A stretch of 64,000 nucleotides of DNA, from the NCBI RefSeq assembly GCF_037478005.1, contig NZ_CP144164.1:2604001-2668000 (forward strand), in the 5' to 3' direction. The stretch is from Alteromonas sp. M12 (GTDB lineage: Bacteria > Pseudomonadota > Gammaproteobacteria > Enterobacterales > Alteromonadaceae). The notes below the pieces were generated by a model, which was not told the origin of the DNA, did no database searches, and worked only from the letters and a program-made list of their open reading frames with translations. Position numbers and translations under genes: made by a program. Positions within the stretch are counted from its first letter, which is position 1. Each line of letters opens with the position of its first letter. This document shows positions 29,226 through 37,319 of the stretch, in pieces.

Positions 29226-29771
29226 ATGCATTTACCCAAAAAAAGTTCCTCTCATTTACACAATACGTCTTCTAGTTTTTTAGAACTTTTCGAAGCTGAG
29301 CGTAAACGAATATATGCTTACATCTATGCTTTGGTTTTGAATAAAGCAGCAGCAGACGATATTTTCCAAGAAACGAGTACCATACTTTGGCAAGAGTTTG
29401 ATAAGTTCGAGATAGGTAGCAGTTTTTCAAAATGGGCGAATGCAATAGTATTTAACTGTGTAAGAACTTATAGACGTCAAAACAAAAAGTTCGTAGTAGG
29501 GATAAGTGATGAGCTCTTCGATCAACTTATTGAAAATGTTGAAAGCAATACACTCGAAGAGAGTAAGTGGCATATGTTGCAAAAATGTATCTCACAGCTA
29601 ACAGGCTCAGCGCACCAAATATTTTACGGCTTTTACGTAGAAAATATGAGTGCGCAAGCGATAGCAGATAAAACGGGGCGTTCAATCTATGGTATTCGCA
29701 AAACCATACATCTGCTGCGTAAAAAATTATTTGATTGCGTTGATCAAAATAAGAAAGGGGCTTCTAGTTGA
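29226..29771 (+). CDS. ECF RNA polymerase sigma factor, Rhodopirellula/Verrucomicrobium type
   Basis: This 181-residue extracytoplasmic-function sigma factor has region 2 at about residues 18-90 (RIYAYIYALVLNKAAADDIFQET, FSKWANAIVFNCVRTYRR) and region 4 at about 115-170 (ENMSAQAIADKTGRSIYGIRKTIHLLRKKL). The sequence style, with HxIFYGFYVENM and SIYGIRKTIHLLR, matches the sigma family known mainly from Planctomycetes and Verrucomicrobia (TIGR02989-like). It overlaps the next gene by 4 bases. It probably directs polymerase to the surrounding polysaccharide genes when released by its partner. Confidence 0.85.
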   Translation: MHLPKKSSSHLHNTSSSFLELFEAERKRIYAYIYALVLNKAAADDIFQETSTILWQEFDKFEIGSSFSKWANAIVFNCVRTYRRQNKKFVVGISDELFDQLIENVESNTLEESKWHMLQKCISQLTGSAHQIFYGFYVENMSAQAIADKTGRSIYGIRKTIHLLRKKLFDCVDQNKKGASS

Positions 29772-31414
29772 ACAGAACAGAGAAGTACTCAGAAATAGTT
29801 GATATTGCAGAATCGATTATTAGTGGTTCGGCCACCTCGAAGCAGCAGAACAAACTTGAAAATCTTCTTTCTAATGATCCAAAGGCTCAACATTTTTATA
29901 TTGAATACCTTGAGTTTTATATGCAACTGAAATCAGATGCAGTGCCTAATTTCGAAGTGGTTCATCGAAAAACGCTTATCGACGAAGTTTTTGCAAGACC
30001 TTTAGCAAGCGCAAAAGAGCAGCAACCACACTTACTCGACGCGACCTCTCAAATAGACAAAGACAATCGACGCGCTCAAAAGTCTTATTTTTATTTTGTC
30101 TATGGACTAGTTTTACTCATTCTCTTAATTTGTATAAGTACGTTATTTTTCTGGAACCAAGGGACCACATCAATTGGAATCGTGAAAACCGGTGAACTAC
30201 TGATTGATGGTAGCGGAAGCGTATCTGGAGCGCATGTTCATCCCGGAACGTATAAGACGATAATTCCTACGACGATTGAATTAACCACAGAAGATGAGAT
30301 AGTCATTGGTCCGCAATCGTCTTTAAAACTGTATAACGCAAATGAAGTAAGTTTCCGAACTGGACACTTAGTAGTAAAGCCCAATTCTAATACTAATCTG
30401 ACCATAAATACTCAAACGTTCGATCTGCAATCCCACGGCGGTGCACTGTCACTGGAAACATCACGACATAATGCCATTTTAACTGCCGACGAAAAGGTCT
30501 TACTAAGCCCCAGAAAGTGGCGTCCTAAACACTATTGGTCCTTCGATGGTGAAAGTGATAGAGCGCTTGATTTAGCCGGAACTGCTGTAGGTTTAATTGA
30601 TAAAGGTGTTCAAAGGGTGTCAGGAATAATAGGCAGAGGTGCAGCGTCATTTGATAACGGTGCAGATGCTCGTGTCAATGTAGGTAGTGGCGGGGGAACA
30701 GCACCAGCAACAGGTTCATTTTCTGTGACTGACGGTGTCAGTATAGAAGCTTTAATCATACCTCAATACACTGGAGAGGGCCCTGGAAGTGGACAATATG
30801 GTGAAATTGATGAAATATTTAGGAAAGATCAAAGTGATAAAGATCACCGTATGTTGCTCAGCTTTCAGCATGACAGAGATAAAGCTGTCGTTCGTCCCGC
30901 GGGAGAGTTTGGTGCATCTCTTAGTTTTGGGCTATATATTTTGGGTCAAGGATATCACGAGTTAAAACTTCCATTAGATGGGAAAGGTGGCCGTCCTACA
31001 CTTCAAGAACTTAAAAATGGTGATTTCTATCATGTTGTCGCCACGTACGACGTAGACTCGGGTCAAAAGGCAATTTATATCAACGGAGAAAAGCTAGCCT
31101 TTTTTCAGTACCCTGCTGGTTCAAAAGTACTAAGTGGAGGGTCGGGATTAGCAAACATAGGCAATTCACCTAATGCGATTGGCCATGCTGGGGAAGCGTA
31201 TTCCGGGATTATTGATGAAGTCGCTTTTTATGACTTTGCCCTTTCGCCCTTTATTATCCTTTCTCATTACAATAACGCGCGCAAAGGACTTAACTACTAT
31301 GGAATGAAACCGTCGATAGATGCCCTACCATCGACAATTCACATAGCGGTTCCGCATCAACACGCTATTTCAATAGATCTTGCAACAGGGCAACCGTTAG
31401 AGATTCTTCGCTGA
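29768..31414 (+). CDS. Membrane anti-sigma-like protein with FecR-like and LamG domains
   Basis: This 548-residue single-pass protein begins with a TTG whose last two bases overlap the sigma TGA, so the pair is translationally coupled. Residues about 1-95 are a cytoplasmic helical anti-sigma-type region. A transmembrane segment (FVYGLVLLILLICISTLFFW) follows near 105-128. Residues about 135-245 are FecR-like (GELLIDGSG, TTEDEIVIGPQSSLKLY). Residues about 255-510 are a LamG/concanavalin-like jellyroll (HYWSFDGESDRALDLAGT, VATYDVDSGQKAIYINGE, GIIDEVAFYDFAL). The jellyroll would face the periplasm and could sense an oligosaccharide. This architecture is typical of PVC-group bacteria and unusual in Alteromonadales. 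Confidence 0.8.
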   Translation: MNRTEKYSEIVDIAESIISGSATSKQQNKLENLLSNDPKAQHFYIEYLEFYMQLKSDAVPNFEVVHRKTLIDEVFARPLASAKEQQPHLLDATSQIDKDNRRAQKSYFYFVYGLVLLILLICISTLFFWNQGTTSIGIVKTGELLIDGSGSVSGAHVHPGTYKTIIPTTIELTTEDEIVIGPQSSLKLYNANEVSFRTGHLVVKPNSNTNLTINTQTFDLQSHGGALSLETSRHNAILTADEKVLLSPRKWRPKHYWSFDGESDRALDLAGTAVGLIDKGVQRVSGIIGRGAASFDNGADARVNVGSGGGTAPATGSFSVTDGVSIEALIIPQYTGEGPGSGQYGEIDEIFRKDQSDKDHRMLLSFQHDRDKAVVRPAGEFGASLSFGLYILGQGYHELKLPLDGKGGRPTLQELKNGDFYHVVATYDVDSGQKAIYINGEKLAFFQYPAGSKVLSGGSGLANIGNSPNAIGHAGEAYSGIIDEVAFYDFALSPFIILSHYNNARKGLNYYGMKPSIDALPSTIHIAVPHQHAISIDLATGQPLEILR

Positions 31415-31783
31415 TTTAAGATACGAATTTACTCAATCTGTAGCGTTCAAAAATGACATTATTCCACTTAGCCTAATTTTATGATTCATGGCAAGTTTGG
31501 AACGACATTTAAGAAAAGACAGACAAACTAAAAATGAGATATTTCACCTAAGTTTAATGATTGGTCAAACATCAACCTTGCGTTTGAAACGCATTTTTGT
31601 AGTTCACAGCAAATTAATGTCTAATAACAATAGTGGTCTATCCAACAGTTTTTCGCCATCAAATATAAACTCCTAACAAACTATATTTTCTTTAACGTTG
31701 CATGATTGAGCAGGTGCTGATTTGCAATGCCACAGCATATCGCGATACGTTGAATCATGTCGGAAGCAAGTAGATTAAATATC
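31415..31783. other. Intergenic region between converging units
   Basis: These 369 bp lie between the LamG protein gene and the GMC gene, which converge. One 62-codon frame is present but lacks a ribosome site and protein-like composition. No clear terminator stands out. Confidence 0.5.
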
Positions 31784-33502
31784 TTAGATTATATTTTCAC
31801 TCAATAATTTAGCAGCATAATCTGCTGCGCGAGCGGTTATAGCCATATAAGTTAAAGATGGATTTTGGGTGGCACTGGAAGACATACAAGCGCCGTCAGT
31901 AACAAAAAGATTTGGCACATCATGTGACTGCCCCCACCCGTTTAATACTGAGTTTTTAGGATCACTTCCCATACATGCGCCCCCCATTTCATGTACTTGT
32001 TTTCCTAAAGGGATATGTTTATCAACTGGCGACGCATTAACCGTAATGTTGGAGCATCCACCCGCTTCTAAAATATCTTGGATGTCCTTAGCTGCCTGCC
32101 GGATCATCTTTCTTTCATTTTCTTTTATTTCCGCATCAATATGCAGAATGGGCATACCCCATTGATCTTTTTGAGTAGGATGTAATGTGGCTACGTTGTC
32201 ATAATAAGGTAGAATTTCACCATACATAAATGCTCTGAAACGCCATGGACCTGCTTGCCCTACCCTTTGCTTCGCAATAATGCCTATACCTCTTTCTTTA
32301 GCAGTTGGCTTAGATAACATTCTATGTTGAGCAGTAGTTTGAAAACCAAATCCTCTTACAAAATCAGCATCATTCTGTTTGTCATGCCGGTAGTTTGGTA
32401 TATAAGTGGCAATAGGCCGACGACCAAACGCATACTTGTCTTCATCTGTTACAATATCACCGCTTGCAACAACTCCTGTAAAGTGACCCATAATGTAATG
32501 ACCAAGCATTCCACTCGAATTAGCAATACCGTCAGGAAAGCTTGATGACTTTGAATTTAGCAATACTTGAACCGTGCCTAATGCTGAAGCACACATGAAA
32601 ATAGCTCTACCTTTGTACTGTCTTTTTTCTCTAGTATTAGTATCAATTACAGTAACGCCAGAGGCTCGTTTTTCGTTCTCGTTATAATTGACACTTTCGA
32701 CAATAGCATCAGTCACAACAGTTAAATTATCCGTTTTTTCAGCTGCGGGTAAGGTGGCAGATTGAGAACTAAAATAAGCACCGAACGAACACCCTCTTCG
32801 ACAGTACGAGCGAGCTTGGCACTTTCCCCTGCCTAAAGCAATTTGCTCTTCTGTTGGGGAAGTTAGATTCGCCGAACGGCCAATTATAAGGTGTCTATTT
32901 TTGTATTTTTTTGCGATATTTTCCGAAATAATCTTTTCTGCGTGGCTCATCTCCCATGGCGTCTGAAACTCCCCGTCAGGCACACTATCAAGGCCATCTT
33001 TATTGGCTGATACACCAATAAATTTTTCCACATAACTATACCAAGGCGCAAGGTCACGATATTCTATGGGCCAAGGTATGCCATGGCCGTCTTTTGCGTT
33101 GGATTGAAAGTCTTTGACGCTCCAGCGTAAAACTTGTCGCCCCCAAGTTAGAGATCGTCCACCAAGCTGGTACCCGCGTGTCCACATAAATGGTTTGTCT
33201 TTCGGATAGCTATATGGATTATCTTTATCGTCAACGAAGAAATGAAGTGCATCCGTTTTATATAGGTGTCCTTTCTTTCTAAGCGTTGCGTAGTGCCCAT
33301 TCGCAGCAAGAGATTCATCTGGCATACCTCTATTTTGCAACTCCCACGGAGCTTGAAAATCTTTGTACTCGGGCCCTCTATGTTCTACATTTCTACCTCG
33401 TTCTAATACCAGTGTTTTGAAACCTCTTTCACAGAATTCCTTCGCGGCCCACCCGCCTGTAATCCCTGACCCAACGATAATGACATCGAATTCCTCATTC
33501 AT
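31784..33502 (-). CDS. GMC-family FAD-dependent sugar dehydrogenase, large subunit
   Basis: This 572-residue GMC oxidoreductase has the FAD-binding motif VIIVGSGITGGWAAKEF at residues 6-22. A Cys-rich insert CQARSYCRRGC lies near 228-238. The C-terminal active-site His is in QVHEMGGACMG and is followed by NPSLTYMAITARA. It pairs with the gluconate 2-dehydrogenase subunit 3 gene, overlapping it by 4 bases. It has no signal peptide, so it is expected to be exported folded with its Tat-bearing partner. It probably oxidises a sugar or glycoside in the periplasm; the insert could hold an Fe-S cluster, as in related FAD glucose dehydrogenases. No cytochrome subunit is adjacent. Confidence 0.85.
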   Translation of the reverse strand: MNEEFDVIIVGSGITGGWAAKEFCERGFKTLVLERGRNVEHRGPEYKDFQAPWELQNRGMPDESLAANGHYATLRKKGHLYKTDALHFFVDDKDNPYSYPKDKPFMWTRGYQLGGRSLTWGRQVLRWSVKDFQSNAKDGHGIPWPIEYRDLAPWYSYVEKFIGVSANKDGLDSVPDGEFQTPWEMSHAEKIISENIAKKYKNRHLIIGRSANLTSPTEEQIALGRGKCQARSYCRRGCSFGAYFSSQSATLPAAEKTDNLTVVTDAIVESVNYNENEKRASGVTVIDTNTREKRQYKGRAIFMCASALGTVQVLLNSKSSSFPDGIANSSGMLGHYIMGHFTGVVASGDIVTDEDKYAFGRRPIATYIPNYRHDKQNDADFVRGFGFQTTAQHRMLSKPTAKERGIGIIAKQRVGQAGPWRFRAFMYGEILPYYDNVATLHPTQKDQWGMPILHIDAEIKENERKMIRQAAKDIQDILEAGGCSNITVNASPVDKHIPLGKQVHEMGGACMGSDPKNSVLNGWGQSHDVPNLFVTDGACMSSSATQNPSLTYMAITARAADYAAKLLSENII

Positions 33503-34059
33503 AGATATTTTCTCTTGTTGATTTCAGCAAGTTCATCACGATTAAGTGCTCCTTTGTAACCACCAGGAATAAGAAAAAAGTGTGGATTAGCTTCTGGCGA
33601 AGAGTAATGAATATGGAATATAAGTTCCTTAATTCGCTTGTAGGCTGTAAAGAACTCAGTTTCTGAATTTTCGAATGCTTTATTGTCTAACTCTAACAAA
33701 AAATCACCTCGTATAGCTTTTGAAAGATTTAGATAACTTTTTTTGTAAACGGTATATGCTCGAGATTGAAATTCAGACAAGAACTGGGAAAACTGTGTTT
33801 GAGTATCAAGCGTCGCCCAGGAGACCATGAGCTCATCTAATACCTGTGCAGTATGCGAATCCGAAGCTCCTGCAGAGTCCGTTGCAGGTATCATTATATC
33901 CGCTATGTCATTAAGCAGAGTTATTTGGGTCGCGTTAAAAAATTTGGCGTCTGCCTTAAAGACTTTAAGTTTTAATGCACTCTTTAGGCCAGAGGGAATA
34001 ACAGATGCTGAAACCATATAAAACATAGAGCCTAAGAATATTCGTCTATTTATTTCCAC
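33499..34059 (-). CDS. Gluconate 2-dehydrogenase subunit 3-like, Tat-signal small subunit
   Basis: This 186-residue protein has a twin-arginine leader (NRRIFLGSMFYMVSASV) and the PF13618 pattern LLNDIADIMIPATDSAGASDSHTAQVLDELM. In the family it is the small subunit that carries a GMC flavoprotein to the periplasm. The start is GTG at 34059 with GGGGGT just ahead. It leads the two-gene unit, and an operator-like TGATTGTAATTGAT is about 65 bp upstream. Confidence 0.82.
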   Translation of the reverse strand: MEINRRIFLGSMFYMVSASVIPSGLKSALKLKVFKADAKFFNATQITLLNDIADIMIPATDSAGASDSHTAQVLDELMVSWATLDTQTQFSQFLSEFQSRAYTVYKKSYLNLSKAIRGDFLLELDNKAFENSETEFFTAYKRIKELIFHIHYSSPEANPHFFLIPGGYKGALNRDELAEINKRKYL

Positions 34060-34124
34060 ATTACCCCCGATGGATTACTCGGCACAATTGATCTACTTAC
34101 GAGAAATAATACAACCAACAAAAC

Positions 34125-34138
34125 ATCAATTACAATCA
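34125..34138 (-). promoter_or_regulatory. Operator-like TGATTGTAATTGAT upstream of the GMC unit
   Basis: Read on the minus strand this 14-mer differs at one position from that at 18611-18624 before GH43 and has the same orientation relative to the gene it precedes. TTGACATTATGTGATTTTAT lies just upstream on the same strand and may overlap the promoter. The rest of 34060-34414 shows no gene. Confidence 0.45.
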
Positions 34139-34414
34139 AATAAAATCACATAATGTCAATTATTAGCTATTCAGAACTAATCCTCACCATCTAAAAACAC
34201 AATAAAACTGTATATAAACAGTTATTTAAAAATTTATTTTCAACTTGGAATCATCAAATGAATTAACAACGTGATGGAGATAAAAATCGATAGACACCCC
34301 TTACCAATACTGTACTAGGCGTTCAATTGGTGTCGGTGGACGAATTTGGTGAAGCATCTCGAATTTTTTATTCCATTAACAGCAAGCAGAGATTTCGCGT
34401 TTTATTGTGTGCCA

Positions 34415-34906
34415 CTACTCATAGTCCTCCAATGTATTACAAATTTCCCGAGACAAAGATCGATACCCACTATGAATTGACTCCGATAAACTATCAAAAT
34501 TATTAAAATCTGGGTTACTCAATAACACAATTTCGAAAATAGCATACTCAGGCATGACTTCTTCATTTACCCATTTTGTGCTTTTTAGCTTTTTCCAATA
34601 AGCCAATTGCACGTCCTTTTTTTGTCCGAGCAGCCAAATTTCAAATTGAATTTTCTGATGATTAAAAACAAAAGCGAGTTTTAGCTTTCGGTTTTTAAGG
34701 AATTCATTTTGTAGATAAAAATAGGTGAAGTCGATGTAACCGTGAAGAACATTAGCAACCGAAAATTGGTCTTTGTATTCTGTCGCAAAACTAGTTCTAA
34801 GGCTTTGCACAATAGCCACTAAATCTTGATATGTCTTTTGGATTTCTCCGCTAGAAAATATTGCCTTATAGGCTGATATCCGACTGTTAAAACTTGCATC
34901 TGACAT
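34415..34906 (-). CDS. DUF7000-like protein, integron cassette gene
   Basis: This 163-residue soluble protein has an N-terminal AYKAIFSSGEIQKTYQDLVAI and a central LKLAFVFNHQKIQFEIWLLGQKK segment. These resemble the family I know as DUF7000, whose function is unknown. GAAGGAAATGGG precedes the ATG. It starts just after a clear attC (34935-35029), and its 3' flank carries only a degraded attC-like sequence. It marks the left outpost of cassette DNA. Confidence 0.65.
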   Translation of the reverse strand: MSDASFNSRISAYKAIFSSGEIQKTYQDLVAIVQSLRTSFATEYKDQFSVANVLHGYIDFTYFYLQNEFLKNRKLKLAFVFNHQKIQFEIWLLGQKKDVQLAYWKKLKSTKWVNEEVMPEYAIFEIVLLSNPDFNNFDSLSESIHSGYRSLSREICNTLEDYE

Positions 34907-34934
34907 TACCCATTTCCTTCAGTATTTTTTCATC

Positions 34935-35029
34935 ATATAACCCCGTGTTAAGTGGTTAAATGTCGCTAGCAACAAGATAAAGTGAAACCCAATAACGGGC
35001 TGAATGGTGTTTTAGACACCATGTTAAAC
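34935..35029 (-). other. attC recombination site
   Basis: On the minus strand the boxes are GTTTAAC and GTTATAT, 95 bp overall. The TAA stop of the YggL-like gene lies in the first box. Internal inverted sequence (GGTGT...ACACC and a CCCGTTATTGGG hairpin) gives the expected imperfect fold. Confidence 0.75.
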
Positions 35030-35368
35030 GCCGTAATTTGCATCAACAATCTCCCCAACCTTTAGCCCCGAAACCAAGGAGTGATTAGTTAACCATGCTT
35101 TGAAAATTTCACGGTCTGCATTTGTAACAGAGCCGTAGCGATATTCTGAACACACAAACATAGTAAAGTCAGACCCATCGCCACCACCTCCAACACGAAG
35201 TTTTCGACTCTCGGCCAAATCAATTATCTGCTCCATAAATTCAAGCATGTTACTGTCGGCATCTAAATTGACGGAGCAATGAAACTCAAATCCATAAACG
35301 GCAAACTCACCTAAAAATAGCTTTTTTCTGAGCCGCTTACTCTTATTGTGAAGATTATTTGATGTCAA
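35024..35368 (-). CDS. YggL-like (DUF469) protein in a gene cassette
   Basis: This 114-residue protein has the YggL signature KSKRLRKKLFLGEFAVYGFEF at residues 9-29, then an acidic middle and a C-terminal FKAWLTNHSLVSGLKVGEIVDANYG. In E. coli YggL binds the 50S ribosomal subunit. Here the first half matches well and the rest less so. The start is TTG at 35368 with AAGGTGG 5 bases ahead. The stop is embedded in attC, so it is cassette cargo rather than the chromosomal yggL. Confidence 0.75.
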   Translation of the reverse strand: MTSNNLHNKSKRLRKKLFLGEFAVYGFEFHCSVNLDADSNMLEFMEQIIDLAESRKLRVGGGGDGSDFTMFVCSEYRYGSVTNADREIFKAWLTNHSLVSGLKVGEIVDANYGV

Positions 35369-35391
35369 ATTGCCACCTTTCTCTTGCCTGA

Positions 35392-35540
35392 TTTTAACCG
35401 CAATGTGTTGTAAATGAACTGGGGAAGATTAGGCCTTCGTCCACACATTGATGTAGAAAATTGCACTTTTCTTTGCCGAATATTTGTTAGAAAATCCAAC
35501 ATATTTGACACCACCTCATGCCTTAAACTCGGTGTTAAGT
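35392..35540 (-). other. attC recombination site
   Basis: Minus-strand boxes ACTTAAC and GTTAAAA bound a 149-bp element with complementary ends. The stop codon of the HAD gene (35535-35537) is inside the first box, typical of cassette organisation. Confidence 0.65.
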
Positions 35541-36008
35541 GCAAAGTTCCTGTAAGCTTTTAATTTGCCGGCAGGTTAAATTAGACGGCATTGGCTGATT
35601 AGAATGATTAAGCCAAATCGCCTCTAGTCCAGCTTCTATGGCAGGAATAATATCCCTTTCTAGACTATCACCAACCATCACCATATTGGATGTTTGCTGC
35701 TTTATATTGGCTGCTATTTTCACATAGAATTCACTGCTGCCTTTTGCTACGCCTAGGTTGAAGCGACCAAAATAGCCAGCGATAAACTTTGCAAGTCCCA
35801 CTTTTGCGAACGCGGCTGCAATGTCTAAAGCAGTTGATTCTGCCGCATTGGTTGCTACATAAATAGTGGAATTGGCTGCGATCGACTGTAATGTTTCATA
35901 TGCCCCTGCCACAGCTTCCACCTTTGACCAGTTGCACATTTTTCCTTGCTGATCTGGAAAGTCGACCATCAATGTATCGCCCCAGTCAAAAAGATAAGTT
36001 TTGTTCAA
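35535..36008 (-). CDS. HAD-family hydrolase in a gene cassette
   Basis: This HAD phosphatase-like protein of about 157 residues has motif I YLFDWGDTLMVDFP with DWGDT replacing DxDGT, motif II in YVATNAAE, a Lys in GVAKGSSEF and motif IV VMVGDSLERDIIPA. The nucleophile and general-acid Asp positions are both occupied. TTG at 36008 with AAGGTG 7 bases ahead is used; GTG at 36026 would add six residues. Substrate unknown. Confidence 0.75.
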   Translation of the reverse strand: MNKTYLFDWGDTLMVDFPDQQGKMCNWSKVEAVAGAYETLQSIAANSTIYVATNAAESTALDIAAAFAKVGLAKFIAGYFGRFNLGVAKGSSEFYVKIAANIKQQTSNMVMVGDSLERDIIPAIEAGLEAIWLNHSNQPMPSNLTCRQIKSLQELCT

Positions 36009-36224
36009 TTTTTGCACCTTATGCACAATACCCAGGTTTCAATCGGAAACAAACACATGCTTGAATTCCTAAAAGTCTTCAGGCGGATGCAGACTATAGT
36101 TAGGTAGCAACTACCTGAATAAATATCTTTTGATTGATGAAAGCCTATCTAATCTCAATGCTATTACGCCCCCACCCCCAATTATATAAACCGTTAATTT
36201 AAGGGTTAGCTAGCTATGCTTTTA

Positions 36225-36842
36225 CTAATTTTCAATAGCACGAATATGCTTGATATAGGGTCTTAATTCCGGCTTATTTATACGCGCCTCATCTAAATGA
36301 TCCGCCCATTTGGGTAAAACATCAAATATGAGAGGATTCACGCTTAACTGTACATCTATTAAACGTGTCAAAATATCAGGGGAAAAAGCTTCCATGCTCC
36401 AATACCGAGAATTTTTATAATAGTAATGACTCATTTGACGAGCAAGATTACACATATTTTTATACATGTATTTCCCCGTTTCGGGCTTTGGTTCATCATC
36501 TGGTAATAGCACAGCAAAGTTAACTAATGGAGGAGCTTTCAATGAATTCCAATCTTCGAGGTAGGATAACGTTTCATCCTTTAACTTGGTGTTCAACAGA
36601 AGTCCAGAAACAGGACTAGGAACATAAACAGAATGAACTTTAGAAGCAATTAACCTAGACAATACGTTATTATTGTAACTTCCATTAATTTTGAATTCAG
36701 CGATTGGATCCCCTCTGTTTATCCAACAGTAATTCTGTTTATTCAAAAGATCAATCACACTTCCACTATGTGTAAATCCCGAGGCGTAACCGGGAATTAC
36801 TGCCACTTTCGAGCCTATTGTAATGCCATTTGGTATGTCCAT
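36225..36842 (-). CDS. Unknown protein with a possible barrel-sandwich (lipoyl-like) N-terminal fold
   Basis: This 205-residue protein is not from a family I recognise. Residues about 35-90 (WINRGDPIAEFKI ... VHSVYVPSPVSGLLLNTKL) resemble the double hairpin of biotinyl/lipoyl domains, but the modified Lys is absent. The C-terminal part is helical and Trp/Tyr-rich. A GGGGGGGAT stretch immediately precedes the ATG. No clear attC follows it, so cassette status is uncertain. Confidence 0.5.
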   Translation of the reverse strand: MDIPNGITIGSKVAVIPGYASGFTHSGSVIDLLNKQNYCWINRGDPIAEFKINGSYNNNVLSRLIASKVHSVYVPSPVSGLLLNTKLKDETLSYLEDWNSLKAPPLVNFAVLLPDDEPKPETGKYMYKNMCNLARQMSHYYYKNSRYWSMEAFSPDILTRLIDVQLSVNPLIFDVLPKWADHLDEARINKPELRPYIKHIRAIEN

Positions 36843-37029
36843 ATCCCCCCCTAATTTTGATGATTAATTGATCCACAGAATGATTTCACAAGAACCTCTA
36901 TAAAAAGGGCCAGCCTCCTCGACCAGAACCAGAGTTAGCTTGCTAAAGACTAAATCATTTAGAGGCTAGCATGAACAAACATAGCATAATTTTTTTAGCG
37001 CTCAATTAACAATTGAAAATAGTTAATTG

Positions 37030-37107
37030 AAATAACTACAGAATGAGCGAGCCAATGAATATGCGCCCCAATAAACGATGGGAATAGACATTATGTGTTT
37101 GTTAACA
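37030..37107 (-). other. attC-like site
   Basis: Minus-strand TGTTAAC and GTTATTT lie 78 bp apart. The interior GAATATGCG / GCGAGCC part resembles the attC at 51629-51745. The outer boxes are imperfect. Confidence 0.5.
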
Positions 37108-37319
37108 GCGCAAAAAAGACTGACATTTCATTCGTCGACCTTAGCGAACTCATGAAAGCTTTTTTAGACAGTTATGATCCTTCTATGACTGAAAATGTTG
37201 TAGTCGCCAAAACTGCCGAATTCAAAGAGCGAGTTTTGCAGATCGAGAACGTGATTAACTTCCTTGCTGCTGCATTAGAAAAGGTAAGAAGCGGACTGGA
37301 TGAAACTTTAAGTAGATAA
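37095..37319 (+). CDS. Small helical protein of unknown function, opposite to cassette orientation
   Basis: The frame could encode 74 residues from GTG 37095, or 55 from ATG 37152. The protein is predicted to be mostly helical (VVAKTAEFKERVLQIENVI...LEKVRSGLDET). The GTG overlaps an attC-like site and no strong ribosome site is present, so the ATG is equally likely. If real it runs against the surrounding cassette genes. Confidence 0.4.
   Translation: MFVNSAKKTDISFVDLSELMKAFLDSYDPSMTENVVVAKTAEFKERVLQIENVINFLAAALEKVRSGLDETLSR

Noticed and set aside
31488..31676. 62-codon plus-strand frame between converging operons
   Set aside because: Low-complexity Ser/Asn-rich end and no start signal; probably chance.
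37003..37031. Inverted repeat TCAATTAAC ... GTTAATTGA resembling attC boxes
   Set aside because: The outer boxes face the wrong way for an attC and the AT-rich 29-bp hairpin is likely chance or a weak terminator.
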